Shown: piece by piece, positions 18,540-28,744 of the stretch
Layout of the letters: every line of letters begins with the position of its first letter
Numbering within the stretch: the first letter of the stretch is position 1
Assembly (NCBI GenBank): GCA_019119365.1
Contig: DWXD01000014.1
Location: 1-64,000, forward strand
Origin: Candidatus Gemmiger stercoripullorum
GTDB lineage: Bacteria; Bacillota; Clostridia; Oscillospirales; Ruminococcaceae
DNA length: 64,000 nt
Direction of reading: 5' to 3'
The notes under the pieces: generated by a model
The model's input: only the letters and a program-made list of their open reading frames with translations
What the model was told of the DNA's origin: nothing
The model's database searches: none
Position numbers and translations under genes: made by a program

Positions 18540-19163
18540 TCAGGGAATCGCTTCGTCATTCATGCGGCGCTCGTCCTGCAGCAGAGCAGCCAGGGCGCGC
18601 CGCGCGGTTGCGCTGCCGCGCTCTGTATACAGGCAGAGCAACAGCCGCACCAACCGGTCATATTCCTGCGGGGCCTGCGGACAACTGCCCGCGGCCACCG
18701 CACAGGCGATCTGTTCGCCGCCACCCCCGGCAACATCACAGTGTTCCAAGTGTGCCTTGTGTACGGCGTGTTCATATGCTTTTTCCATTATACTGCCCCG
18801 CTGCCGGGCTGTTTTATGCAGCTGCAGCGCTCTGGACCGGTCCACAGGAACGCCAAGACCATGTTCATAGAGTACAGCCCGGTAAAAGGCGGCTTCCCGC
18901 CCCTGTTTGCCGTCTGCAATGGCAAGCAGAAGCGCAGCGTCCACACGGCAGAAATAATAACGTACAGGGATCGGCGCACACCATTCCGGCACGAGGGGCA
19001 GAAGTTGCCGGAGGCTGCTGCCGCTTTCCACGCGGGCGGAAAGCGGCGGTCCTGTGCGTACCCGAGGACGCAGGCACTGCATCCCCATCTGTTCAAGGCT
19101 GGCCGCAGGCAGCTGCCACAGATGCCCCTTCAGCGAATGTCTGCCCCACAGCTGCACGCCCAC
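18540..19163 (-). CDS. Sel1-like repeat protein of unknown function
   Basis: A 207-residue protein with GTG start at 19163, supported by AAAGGGGG eight bases upstream. Residues about 88-124 (REAAFYRAVLYEHGLGVPVD then RSRALQLHKTARQRGS) fit a Sel1-like (TPR-class) repeat; the flanks are helical and may be degenerate repeats. The N-terminal 70 residues have no recognised domain. Such repeats mediate protein contacts, so the partner is unknown. It is transcribed from its own strong promoter, divergently from an XRE regulator, which may control it. No signal peptide is seen. Confidence 0.65.
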   Translation of the reverse strand: MGVQLWGRHSLKGHLWQLPAASLEQMGMQCLRPRVRTGPPLSARVESGSSLRQLLPLVPEWCAPIPVRYYFCRVDAALLLAIADGKQGREAAFYRAVLYEHGLGVPVDRSRALQLHKTARQRGSIMEKAYEHAVHKAHLEHCDVAGGGGEQIACAVAAGSCPQAPQEYDRLVRLLLCLYTERGSATARRALAALLQDERRMNDEAIP

Positions 19164-19196
19164 CGCGCCTGCCCCCTTTCCACTGGCGACAGCCCC

Positions 19197-19225
19197 ATTG
19201 TAGCATAAGTTTCTCCGAATGTCAA
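19197..19225 (-). promoter_or_regulatory. Consensus promoter of the Sel1-type gene
   Basis: On the minus strand TTGACA (19220-19225), 17-base spacer ending TGC, and TACAAT (19197-19202), 34 bases before the GTG start. Confidence 0.8.
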
Positions 19226-19230
19226 ATTAT

Positions 19231-19247
19231 ATTATCGTTATGATAAT
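19231..19247. promoter_or_regulatory. Inverted repeat, possible operator for the XRE regulator
   Basis: ATTATC-GTTAT-GATAAT is a perfect 6-bp inverted repeat with a 5-base centre in the AT-rich gap between the divergent Sel1-type and XRE genes, just upstream of the minus-strand -35. Assignment as operator is inference from position. Confidence 0.4.
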
Positions 19248-19322
19248 TATATATCAGTCCGTTTCCTCTACCCTAATAACAATATACGAACAATACAACC
19301 GTTCCGGCGGAGGAAACAGAAC

Positions 19323-19613
19323 ATGGTAAACTATTACGACCGGATCAAAAACCTGCGGGAAAGCGCAGGGCTCACGCAGGCGCAGCTGGCGCACAAGCTG
19401 GGCGTGACACGCGCGGCGGTCAACGCCTGGGAAATGGGTATTTCCGCACCATCCACCGCATTGCTGATCGAGCTTTCGCGGCTGTTCGGCGTCTCCAGCG
19501 ACCACCTGCTGGGGCTGGATGAACACGCCGCACTGGATGTTTCCGGCCTGACAGAGGAGGATGTCGTCGTTCTCCAGCGTTTGGTGCAGCTGCTGAAAAA
19601 GAAAAATTCTTAG
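19323..19613 (+). CDS. XRE-family helix-turn-helix regulator
   Basis: A 96-residue protein. Residues 6-62 are a classic Cro/CI-type HTH (IKNLRESAGLTQAQLAHKLG, then VTRAAVNAWEMGISAPS), followed by a short C-terminal helix (LTEEDVVVLQRLVQLLKKK) probably used for dimerisation. There is no ligand domain. The start at 19323 has a good GGAGGAAA site. It is divergent from the Sel1-type gene, and the gap holds an inverted repeat, so it may repress that gene, itself, or both. Confidence 0.88.
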   Translation: MVNYYDRIKNLRESAGLTQAQLAHKLGVTRAAVNAWEMGISAPSTALLIELSRLFGVSSDHLLGLDEHAALDVSGLTEEDVVVLQRLVQLLKKKNS

Positions 19614-19654
19614 GGTGTAGCTTAAAAATCCCCCGCACTGTCTCATTCCACTAA

Positions 19655-19712
19655 AAAACCGCGTCTGCTGTGTTGCGGGGCCCTGCAACACACGAAGTAT
19701 GGCGGCGGTTTT
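19655..19712 (+). terminator. Bipartite hairpin after the XRE gene
   Basis: AAAACCGC pairs with GCGGTTTT, and inside it TGTGTTGC pairs with GCAACACA, ending in a run of T on the plus strand. Confidence 0.65.
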
Positions 19713-19906
19713 GCGCCTGTTATTCGCTGCTTTTCCAGCGCTTTTGATCTATCGGATACCCGCCAGAGACCGCTGCGCGTATAATTCGCCGGTTTCCGGC
19801 TTTTTCCGGCAGCGAGTTTGTGGTAAAATCAGAACAACAGACCGAAACGCGGCACATCCGTGCTGTGCGCTGCGGGCTGGAATTTTTGTGAAATGAGTGT
19901 GGCGTT

Positions 19907-20734
19907 ATGCCGGTTGCCCCCAAAACTGTCCTTTGCATCCACGACCTGCCCGGGTTTGGCCGGGCGGGGCTCGCGGTGATCGTTCCCATCCTTTCGGCGC
20001 TGGGCCTGCAGGCCGTGGTCCTGCCCACAGCCGTGCTTTCCACCCACACGGGCGGGCTGGGCGCCCCGGCTCGCCTTTCGAGCCCCGGCTACGGCCCGGC
20101 GGCGCTGGCGCACTACCGGCGGCTGGGCGTGCGGTTCGACTGCATCTATTCCGGTTATCTTTCCGAGCCGGGCCAGGCGCTGCTGGTGGAGCAGGCGATG
20201 GAATACTGGCCCGGGGCGCTCAAGGTCGTGGACCCGGTCATGGGCGACCACGGCCGCCTGTACAGCGGTCTGCCGGGCGAGATGGTCCCGGCGATGTACG
20301 CGCTGTGTTCCCGCGCCGATTTGATCCTGCCCAACGCGACCGAAGCCGCGCTGCTGCTGGGGGACCCGCTGCCGGGCAGCGCCGCGCCGGAATACGCGGC
20401 CGGGGCGGCCGAGCGCCTGACCCGCCTGTGCCCGCAGGTGCTGCTGACCGGCGTTACGGCCGGGCGCAGCGTTCTGTGCGTGGGCGCGCAGCGCGGGCAG
20501 GACGGCTACACCGTGCGCACGCCGCTGCTGCGGCCGTTCCACGGCACGGGGGATATTTTCGGCGCCGCGATGGTGGGGCGGCTTTTGCAGGGCAACGCCC
20601 CGCAGGCCGCCGCGCAGGCCGCCGCCGTGTTTGTGGGCGATTGCCTGCGCGCCACGCCGGAGGGCGCGGACGAACGGCTGGGCGTGTGGCTGGAAAGCGT
20701 GCTGCCCCGCCTGCTGCCCGCCGGGGAGAACTAA
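19907..20734 (+). CDS. Pyridoxal/pyridoxamine kinase
   Basis: A 275-residue ribokinase-superfamily enzyme that phosphorylates B6 vitamers in the salvage route to PLP. Seen are the PdxK/PdxY-type start VLCIHDLPGFGRAGLAVIVP, the substrate loop LSTHTGGLG, VVDPVMGDHGRLY, LPNATEAALLLG, and the catalytic GTGD-type motif FHGTGDIFGAAMVG. The family also includes hydroxymethylpyrimidine kinases, but the GFGR start and length favour pyridoxal kinase. The site before the ATG is weak (GAGTG). trmL and a DegV gene follow closely in the same direction. Confidence 0.87.
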   Translation: MPVAPKTVLCIHDLPGFGRAGLAVIVPILSALGLQAVVLPTAVLSTHTGGLGAPARLSSPGYGPAALAHYRRLGVRFDCIYSGYLSEPGQALLVEQAMEYWPGALKVVDPVMGDHGRLYSGLPGEMVPAMYALCSRADLILPNATEAALLLGDPLPGSAAPEYAAGAAERLTRLCPQVLLTGVTAGRSVLCVGAQRGQDGYTVRTPLLRPFHGTGDIFGAAMVGRLLQGNAPQAAAQAAAVFVGDCLRATPEGADERLGVWLESVLPRLLPAGEN

Positions 20735-20775
20735 CGCGCCCCGCCCTATTTTCCGAAAGAAGGAAGTCAAAAAAC

Positions 20776-21273
20776 ATGCCTGTCATCAACATCGTACTTG
20801 TAGAGCCGCAGATCCCGCAGAACACCGGCAACGTGGCGCGCACCTGCGCCGTGACCGGCGCGCGGCTGCACCTGGTGGGGCCGATGGGTTTCACGCCCGA
20901 CGATAAAAAATTAAAGCGCGCCGGGCTTGACTATTGGTCCCAACTTGATATAACATACTATCAGGACCTGTCTGAATTTTGGGCCGCCAACCGGGGCCCG
21001 TATTTCTTCTTTACCTCCAAGGGCACGCACCGCCACACCGATGTTTCGTACCCCGACGGCGCGTATCTCGTCTTCGGGCGGGAGGACGCCGGACTGCCGG
21101 AGGAACTGCTGGCCGCCCACCCGGAGCAGTGCGTGCGCATTCCGATGCGCCGGGGCGAGCGATGCCTGAACCTGTCCAACTCGGTGGCTGTCGGCGTATA
21201 CGAAGCGCTGCGGCAATGGGATTTCGAGGACCTGGGGACCCGCGGACAACTGACCAAATACGAATGGAAGTGA
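20776..21273 (+). CDS. trmL: tRNA (cytidine/uridine-2'-O-)-methyltransferase
   Basis: A 165-residue SPOUT-class methyltransferase. The start IVLVEPQIPQNTGNVARTC, the central VFGREDAGLPEELLA and the knot-forming end RCLNLSNSVAVGVYEALRQ are the three SPOUT motifs of TrmL. It methylates the wobble base of leucine tRNAs. Length fits minimal TrmL. It lies 41 bases after the pyridoxal kinase gene and 9 bases before the DegV gene; TrmL activity in E. coli does not involve B6, so the grouping may be simple proximity. Confidence 0.93.
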   Translation: MPVINIVLVEPQIPQNTGNVARTCAVTGARLHLVGPMGFTPDDKKLKRAGLDYWSQLDITYYQDLSEFWAANRGPYFFFTSKGTHRHTDVSYPDGAYLVFGREDAGLPEELLAAHPEQCVRIPMRRGERCLNLSNSVAVGVYEALRQWDFEDLGTRGQLTKYEWK

Positions 21274-21282
21274 GAGGACCCG

Positions 21283-22188
21283 ATGGAACGCAAAATCGCG
21301 ATCGTGACCGATTCCAGCTGCGATATTCCGCAGGACCTGGCTGAAAAGTACGGCATCGACATCATCGACTTTCCGATCAACCTGGACGGAAAGGAATACT
21401 TTGAGCGCCGCGACCTAACGCGGGAAGAGTTTTACGAACTGATGCGGCAGGCCAAAGGCGTGCCCACCACCGCCGCCATCACGATGCTGCAGTGGCACGA
21501 CGTTTATGCCAAATACGCCGACGAAGAGTATACCGACGTGCTGCATGTGAGCATCAACAGCACCGGCTCCGCCACCTACGGCTATGCCCAGCAGGCGGCC
21601 GAAATGCTGCGCGAGGAACGCCCCGACTGCAAAATGCGCATCCATCTGGTGGACAGCCACACCTATTCAATGGTGTTCGGCTGGTACCTGTGCGAATGCG
21701 CGCGCAAGCTGCGCAACGGCGGCGAGCTGCGCGACTGCATCCTGGAGCTGGAGAGCAAGCTCGGCCGCGTGGAGATCGGCCTGGCCGCCTACAGCCTCAA
21801 ACAGCTGAAAAAATCCGGGCGCGTATCCGCCGCCGCGGCGTTTGCCGGGGAACTGCTGGGCCTGCGCCCGATCATCAGCCTGACCGACGGCGTCAGCCAT
21901 GTGGAGGCCAAAGTGCGCGGCGACGCCGCCGTGATCCCCGCGATGCTCAAATGGGTCAGCACCCGCGTGGACGACATGCGCGACACCCCCTACATGATGG
22001 CGTACACCTCCAGCACCCAGAAGCGCGACGAACTGCTCAAGCTGTGCAAGAAGGAGTTCGGCCACCCGCCGATGCATATCTTCCAGCTGGGCGGCGTGGT
22101 CAGCGCCAACACCGGGCCGGACTGCATCGCCATTGCCTTTGAGGGCAAGCCCCGCCGCCTGGCGGACTATGAACCGCCGCTGCCGTAA
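21283..22188 (+). CDS. DegV-family fatty-acid-binding protein
   Basis: A 301-residue DegV protein with the family opening IAIVTDSSCDIPQDLAEKYG, the ligand-loop TTAAITMLQW, the conserved SINSTGSATY and DSHTYSMVFGWYLCECA segments, and SGRVSAAAAFAGELLGLRPI. DegV/FakB proteins hold one fatty acid for phosphorylation by FakA; a fakA-like gene is in this window at 40.9-42.6 kb. The pair could feed exogenous fatty acids into phospholipids. Which fatty acid is bound cannot be read from sequence. The ATG follows GAGAGGA. Confidence 0.93.
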   Translation: MERKIAIVTDSSCDIPQDLAEKYGIDIIDFPINLDGKEYFERRDLTREEFYELMRQAKGVPTTAAITMLQWHDVYAKYADEEYTDVLHVSINSTGSATYGYAQQAAEMLREERPDCKMRIHLVDSHTYSMVFGWYLCECARKLRNGGELRDCILELESKLGRVEIGLAAYSLKQLKKSGRVSAAAAFAGELLGLRPIISLTDGVSHVEAKVRGDAAVIPAMLKWVSTRVDDMRDTPYMMAYTSSTQKRDELLKLCKKEFGHPPMHIFQLGGVVSANTGPDCIAIAFEGKPRRLADYEPPLP

Positions 22189-22207
22189 TTTTAACCGACA
22201 CCCCGCC

Positions 22208-22235
22208 GGGGCGCTTGCCAGCGCCCCGTTTTTTT
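22208..22235 (+). terminator. Terminator of the DegV gene, overlapping the queT promoter
   Basis: GGGGCGC and GCGCCCC enclose the 6-base loop TTGCCA and are followed by seven T. The loop is the -35 box of the next promoter. Confidence 0.88.
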
Positions 22236-22243
22236 GTTATAAT
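22215..22243 (+). promoter_or_regulatory. Promoter of queT
   Basis: TTGCCA (22215-22220), 17-base spacer, TATAAT (22238-22243). Transcription would start near 22250, directly in front of the riboswitch. Confidence 0.8.
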
Positions 22244-22254
22244 AGCCAACTGTT

Positions 22255-22356
22255 GAGCAACTTAGGATTTTAGGCTCCGCCGCCCGGCACCGCCGGGCGG
22301 CGAAAAACCGGCCGGGGCTGGCGGTCCCGCGCGCGGTCAAAATCTATCCGCCGGAG
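22255..22356 (+). promoter_or_regulatory. preQ1-III riboswitch
   Basis: The leader carries the conserved preQ1-III core: GAGCAACTTAGGATTTTAGG with closing CTCC, a variable GC hairpin (22278-22301), then GGGCTGGCGGTCCC, a GCGCGCGGTCAAAAT segment, and a final helix half CCGCCGGAG. This closely resembles from memory the Faecalibacterium preQ1-III RNA whose structure is known. The last helix includes GGAG, the ribosome binding site of queT, so ligand binding most likely blocks translation. It senses the queuosine precursor preQ1 and lowers uptake when the precursor is plentiful. Confidence 0.92.
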
Positions 22357-22362
22357 TGTATT

Positions 22363-22986
22363 ATGCTGAAATGGATCGTTGTGTTTGCGGCTGCCGTACT
22401 GGCAGCCTTTTTGGGCGTTCGCCTGGCGCTGCGCAGGCAGCCGGCCGGTGCGCCCCCGCGGCAGGACCGCACCGCGCGCCTTGTGCGCTGCGGCATGATC
22501 GCCGCCGTGTATGTGGTGCTGTGCCTGGCGCTGCAGCCGTTTTCCTACGGCGCGGTGCAGGTGCGCCTGGCCGAAGCGCTGTGCCTGCTGCCCGTGTTCG
22601 GGGCCGAGTACATCGTCGGCGTCACGCTGGGCTGCCTTCTGGCCAATGCGCTCGGTTCGACCGTGATCGACGTCGTGTTCGGCACGCTGGCCACGCTGCT
22701 GGCCTGCCTTGTCACCTGGCGGCTGCGCAGCCTGCGCGTGCGCGGGCTGGCTTTGCCCGCCGCTGTGCCGCCGGTCGTTTTTAACGCGCTGATCGTCGGC
22801 TGGGAGATCAGCTTCTTCTTTTCCGACACACCGGCCACATTGCCGGTCACGCTGTTCAACATGCTGACCGTCGGCATTGGCGAGGTCATCAGCTGCGGCG
22901 TGCTCGGCGTCGCGCTTGTCAAGCTGATCGAGCACAACCCGGCGCTGCGGCGTATGTTTGCCGCCGGGCAGACGCACGCCGCCTGA
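22363..22986 (+). CDS. queT: QueT-family queuosine precursor transporter
   Basis: A 207-residue membrane protein with about six hydrophobic segments: an N-terminal one at residues 3-22, then segments starting near 43 and continuing to about 195. The QueT signature is QVRLAEALCLLPVFGAEYI and the conserved polar GWEISFFF. QueT is the substrate-binding component of an ECF-type importer for queuine or preQ1-like bases. The preQ1-III riboswitch directly upstream supports this. The first membrane segment plus linker (residues 1-42) is an N-terminal addition relative to the usual about 165-residue QueT. The ATG at 22363 is 7 bases after GGAG. Confidence 0.93.
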   Translation: MLKWIVVFAAAVLAAFLGVRLALRRQPAGAPPRQDRTARLVRCGMIAAVYVVLCLALQPFSYGAVQVRLAEALCLLPVFGAEYIVGVTLGCLLANALGSTVIDVVFGTLATLLACLVTWRLRSLRVRGLALPAAVPPVVFNALIVGWEISFFFSDTPATLPVTLFNMLTVGIGEVISCGVLGVALVKLIEHNPALRRMFAAGQTHAA

Positions 22987-23024
22987 ACCGCCAAAAATGC
23001 CGCTTTCATGGGGAGGGAAACGAA

Positions 23025-23684
23025 ATGACGGCCGATTTGATCCTGTGGGACTGGAACGGAACGCTGCTGGACGATGTCGCGCTGTGCGTGGACGCGCTCA
23101 ACCGCCTGCTCCGGCGCTACGGCTATCCGCAGCAGTACGATCTTGATGCTTACCGGGATATTTTCGGTTTCCCCGTGGAGGAATATTATGTGCGGGCCGG
23201 GTTTGATTTTTCCCGCCACCCGTTCCCGGTGCTGGCCGAAAGCTATATGCAGGACTATCTCCCCCATTCGGCCGCCTGCCCGCTGGCGCAGGGAGCCCAA
23301 GAAACGCTGGAAGCCTTCCGCACCGCCGGGCTGCGCCAGGTGGTCCTGTCGGCCTCGCCGGCCGACACGCTGGCACACCAGGTAACGCAGCGCGGTATCC
23401 GCCCGTATTTTGACGAGCTGCTGGGCCTTTCCGATATCTATGCCCGCAGCAAGGTGGCCATCGGGCTCGCTTATCTGCAGCGCAGCGGCTTTGCGCCGGA
23501 GCGCTGCGTGATGATCGGCGATTCGGTGCACGATGCCGAGGTCGCGCAGGCGCTGGGCGTGCGCTGTGTGCTTTTGTGCAGCGGCCACCAGAGCGAGGCT
23601 GCGCTGAAAGCCGCCGGCGCGCCGGTATACCCCGATTTGCCGGAAGCGGCGGCCGCTATCCTGCGGCAGGCGCAGGCACAATAA
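23025..23684 (+). CDS. HAD-superfamily phosphatase, phosphoglycolate phosphatase-like
   Basis: A 219-residue HAD hydrolase with a helical cap (class I). Motif I is DWNGTLLDD: Asp9 is the nucleophile, but the second Asp of DxDxT is Asn11. Motif II is VVLSASP, motif III the lysine in [10 protein letters not shown], and motif [14 protein letters not shown]. The DxNGT form occurs in a subgroup of HAD proteins, so activity is not excluded, but general acid catalysis would differ. The substrate cannot be deduced. It follows queT after 38 bases with a GGGGAGGG site and may share its transcript. Confidence 0.85.
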   Translation: MTADLILWDWNGTLLDDVALCVDALNRLLRRYGYPQQYDLDAYRDIFGFPVEEYYVRAGFDFSRHPFPVLAESYMQDYLPHSAACPLAQGAQETLEAFRTAGLRQVVLSASPADTLAHQVTQRGIRPYFDELLGLSDIYARSKVAIGLAYLQRSGFAPERCVMIGDSVHDAEVAQALGVRCVLLCSGHQSEAALKAAGAPVYPDLPEAAAAILRQAQAQ

Positions 23685-23697
23685 AAATATCGTTTCG

Positions 23698-23734
23698 CAC
23701 CCGCGCAGGTTTGACAAGGCCCCCTGCGCGGGTG
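23698..23734 (+). terminator. Hairpin after the HAD gene, overlapping the secA promoter
   Basis: CACCCGCGCAGG pairs with CCTGCGCGGGTG around a 13-base loop that contains the secA -35 box. It is followed by TATTATTAT rather than a pure T run, so termination may be modest. Confidence 0.6.
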
Positions 23735-23740
23735 TATTAT
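23711..23740 (+). promoter_or_regulatory. Promoter of secA
   Basis: TTGACA (23711-23716), 18-base spacer, TATTAT (23735-23740) with TG just before it. The -35 lies in the loop of a hairpin. Confidence 0.75.
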
Positions 23741-23812
23741 TATGAGGTGTATGTAAAGCACCCGGACCAAATACATTCGCCGCCCAGACGGCAGAAAACA
23801 GGGGTTTACGAT

Positions 23813-26686
<2,874 letters not shown>

Positions 26687-26698
26687 TATCACATCCAG

Positions 26699-26736
26699 GC
26701 AGGCGCCGCGCCCGATGGGCGCGGCGCCTGCGCTTT
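26699..26736 (+). terminator. Terminator of secA
   Basis: GCAGGCGCCGCGCCC and its exact complement around a CGAT-like centre, followed by GCTTTT. Confidence 0.85.
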
Positions 26737-26756
26737 TGCAAAACGGAGGAAACCGG

Positions 26757-27158
26757 ATGAAGGCACATGTATCAGCCGAGCCGCGCTGCGCGCTCGTGTG
26801 GAACTTTGCCCCCAGCGCGCCGGGCTACGGCGCGCTGGAGCTGGCGGCGCGGCGCTTCCGCCTGCGGCTGCGCGCGGTGGGGCCGCAGGACCTGGGGGCG
26901 CGCGTGGCCGACCTGTGCGCCGGGCGGCCCGGCCAAGCAGCACCGCTTGGCGCAAACGCCCCGGCGCTGCCTGCGCTGATCGTCAGCGGGCTGGACCATA
27001 CGGACGGAAGTCTCGGGCAGTTTTTGGACGCGGTGCAGCGCGGCGGGGCCGGCATCCCGCTGCGGGCGATGGTAACGCCGGTGAGCCGGACCTGGACGCT
27101 GGCCGAGCTGCTCAACGAGCTGAACGCCGAACATAAGGCCGTCAGGGGGCAGGCATGA
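26757..27158 (+). CDS. DUF3783-type protein
   Basis: A 133-residue soluble protein. Its arrangement, an alpha/beta half (ALVWNFAPSAPGYGALELAA, LRAVGPQDLGARVADLC) and a second half with ALIVSGL and AMVTPVSRTWTLAELLNELN, fits the DUF3783 group of small Firmicutes proteins, whose function is unknown. Its TGA overlaps the ATG of the ApbE gene (ATGA), so the two are made together. The ATG at 26757 has a GGAGG site. Confidence 0.72.
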   Translation: MKAHVSAEPRCALVWNFAPSAPGYGALELAARRFRLRLRAVGPQDLGARVADLCAGRPGQAAPLGANAPALPALIVSGLDHTDGSLGQFLDAVQRGGAGIPLRAMVTPVSRTWTLAELLNELNAEHKAVRGQA

Positions 27159-28243
27159 GCCGCCGCCTTCTGGCCGCCCTGGCCGGGCTCGCGCTGGCCG
27201 CCGTCTTTGCAATCAGCTTTTACCGCGACCGCACACAGCCCCAAGAATACAGCACGACCTGGTGGGACCTGTTCGACACCGTAACCGTTGTGACCGGTTA
27301 CGCCGCCAGCGAAGCCGAATGGCAGGCGCAGACGGACGCGCTGTACGCAGACCTTTTGCGCTGCCACCAGCTGTTTGACATCTACGCGCGCTATGACGGG
27401 CTGGTGAACCTGGCCGACGTCAACGCACAGGCGGCGGCCGGGCCGGTGGCTGTCAGCGACGAGCTGATGGCGCTGCTGCAGTTCGGCAAAGAAGCGTATG
27501 AAGCGACCGGCGGCGCGTGCAACATTGCCGCCGGAACGGTGCTCTCGCTGTGGCACGATGCGCGCGAGGCCATTCAAGCCGCGCAGGCGGCCACCGGCGA
27601 GAGCGCCGCGGACGGCGGCGAGCTGCGCGCACTGCTGCCCGACGGCGCCGCGCTGGCACAGGCCGCCGCGCATATGGATATCGACAGCCTTGTGCTGGAC
27701 GAAGCGGCCGGGACGGTCTTTTTTGCCGACCCGCAGCTCAAGCTGGACGTGGGGGCCATCGCCAAAGGCTGGGCGCTGGAACGCGCCGCGCAGGCCGCCG
27801 AGGCGCGCGGGCTGGAAAGCGCGCTGCTCAACGCCGGGGGCAGCGTGCGGGCCATCGGCACAAAGCCGGACGGCACGCGCTGGACGGCCGGGGTGCGCGG
27901 CCTGGACGAAGCCTATCCCCCGCTGGCCGAAGTGACGCTGGAACCCGGGCAGAGTTTGATCGTGAGCGGCGACCAGGAACGGTATTTCACGCTGGACGGC
28001 GTGCGCTACCACCACCTTATTGACCTGCAAACGCTGCAGCCCGCCCGCTATTGCCGCCAGATCGCGGTGCTGGGCCAAGACGCCGGTTGGGGCGACGCGC
28101 TTTCTACCGGGCTGTTCTGCCTGGCGCCGGAACAGGGCGCGGCGCTGCTTGACAGCGGCGGCACGCCCGGCGCGGCAGCGCTGTGGGCGTTTGAGGACGG
28201 CAGTATACAAACTTCGCCGGGCTGGCCCGGGCAAACCGGTTGA
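27155..28243 (+). CDS. FAD:protein FMN transferase (ApbE family)
   Basis: A 362-residue protein with an N-terminal membrane anchor at about residues 5-20, then an ApbE domain: TWWDLFDTVTVVTGY at the start, CNIAAGTVLSLWH, KLDVGAIAKGWALERAA, the LLNAGGSVRAIG loop and the terminal ALSTGLFCL. ApbE enzymes attach FMN covalently to threonine in Rnf/Nqr subunits and other extracytoplasmic flavoproteins. No lipobox cysteine is visible, so it is an uncleaved membrane-anchored form. The usual metal-loop residue after NAGG is Ser instead of Asp/Asn. The stop is followed by a terminator facing mazF. Confidence 0.88.
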   Translation: MSRRLLAALAGLALAAVFAISFYRDRTQPQEYSTTWWDLFDTVTVVTGYAASEAEWQAQTDALYADLLRCHQLFDIYARYDGLVNLADVNAQAAAGPVAVSDELMALLQFGKEAYEATGGACNIAAGTVLSLWHDAREAIQAAQAATGESAADGGELRALLPDGAALAQAAAHMDIDSLVLDEAAGTVFFADPQLKLDVGAIAKGWALERAAQAAEARGLESALLNAGGSVRAIGTKPDGTRWTAGVRGLDEAYPPLAEVTLEPGQSLIVSGDQERYFTLDGVRYHHLIDLQTLQPARYCRQIAVLGQDAGWGDALSTGLFCLAPEQGAALLDSGGTPGAAALWAFEDGSIQTSPGWPGQTG

Positions 28244-28266
28244 CCCGGCCCGCAAAAACAGAAGGA

Positions 28267-28310
28267 CCCCCGCCTGGGCAGCGCCGCGGCCGCCCCGGGC
28301 GGGGGCTTTT
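28267..28310. terminator. Terminator between the ApbE gene and the MazF-type gene
   Basis: CCCCCGCC pairs with GGCGGGGG, with an inner GC-rich hairpin, and CTTTT follows on the plus strand. Confidence 0.75.
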
Positions 28311-28684
28311 CAAAAGACATGATACGGTTCATGCGGCTGGGGCAAAAGCCCCATGGAAACGCCGAGGGCTTCGTCCACGCGCTGCATATCCTCGGGCGGG
28401 ATGCGCCCGGCGCGCTCGCGCAGGCGACGTTTGTCCAGCGTGCGGATCTGCTCGGTCAGCACAATGCTGTCCTTGGCCAGGCCGCAGCGGTCCGCGCGCA
28501 CGCCGATGTGGGTGGGCAGGCGGTTTTTGTCCTGCCGCGAGGTGATGGCCGCCGCGATGACGGTGGGGCTGTGGCGGTTGCCGATCTCGTTCTGGATGAT
28601 AAGTACCGGCCGCACGCCGCCCTGCTCGCTGCCGACGACCGGGCTCAGGTCCGCGTAAAAGACTTCTCCTCTGTGCACTTCCAT
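28310..28684 (-). CDS. MazF/EndoA-type mRNA interferase
   Basis: A 124-residue PemK/MazF-fold RNase. The opening EVHRGEVFYADLSPVVGSEQ, RPVLIIQNEIGN, the catalytic region AAAITSRQDKNRLPTHI and LTEQIRTLDKRRL match Bacillus EndoA closely. Such enzymes cut single-stranded RNA at short motifs and are held inactive by a small MazE-type antitoxin. No antitoxin ORF lies directly before it: acpS is 60 bases upstream on the same strand. In Bacillus acpS, alr, the antitoxin and the toxin are neighbours, so this may be a shortened form of that locus. The ATG at 28684 is chosen over 28717 because GGAGGG sits before it. Confidence 0.9.
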   Translation of the reverse strand: MEVHRGEVFYADLSPVVGSEQGGVRPVLIIQNEIGNRHSPTVIAAAITSRQDKNRLPTHIGVRADRCGLAKDSIVLTEQIRTLDKRRLRERAGRIPPEDMQRVDEALGVSMGLLPQPHEPYHVF

Positions 28685-28744
28685 CTGCTGGCCCTCCCTG
28701 TAAGTTGTTTGTGACACTTACAGTATAAGCAGCGCGGATGGTTT

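Noticed and set aside
19655-19712. Possible small RNA gene
   Set aside because: The nested hairpin with T-run is well explained as a terminator of the XRE gene and no promoter is in front of it.
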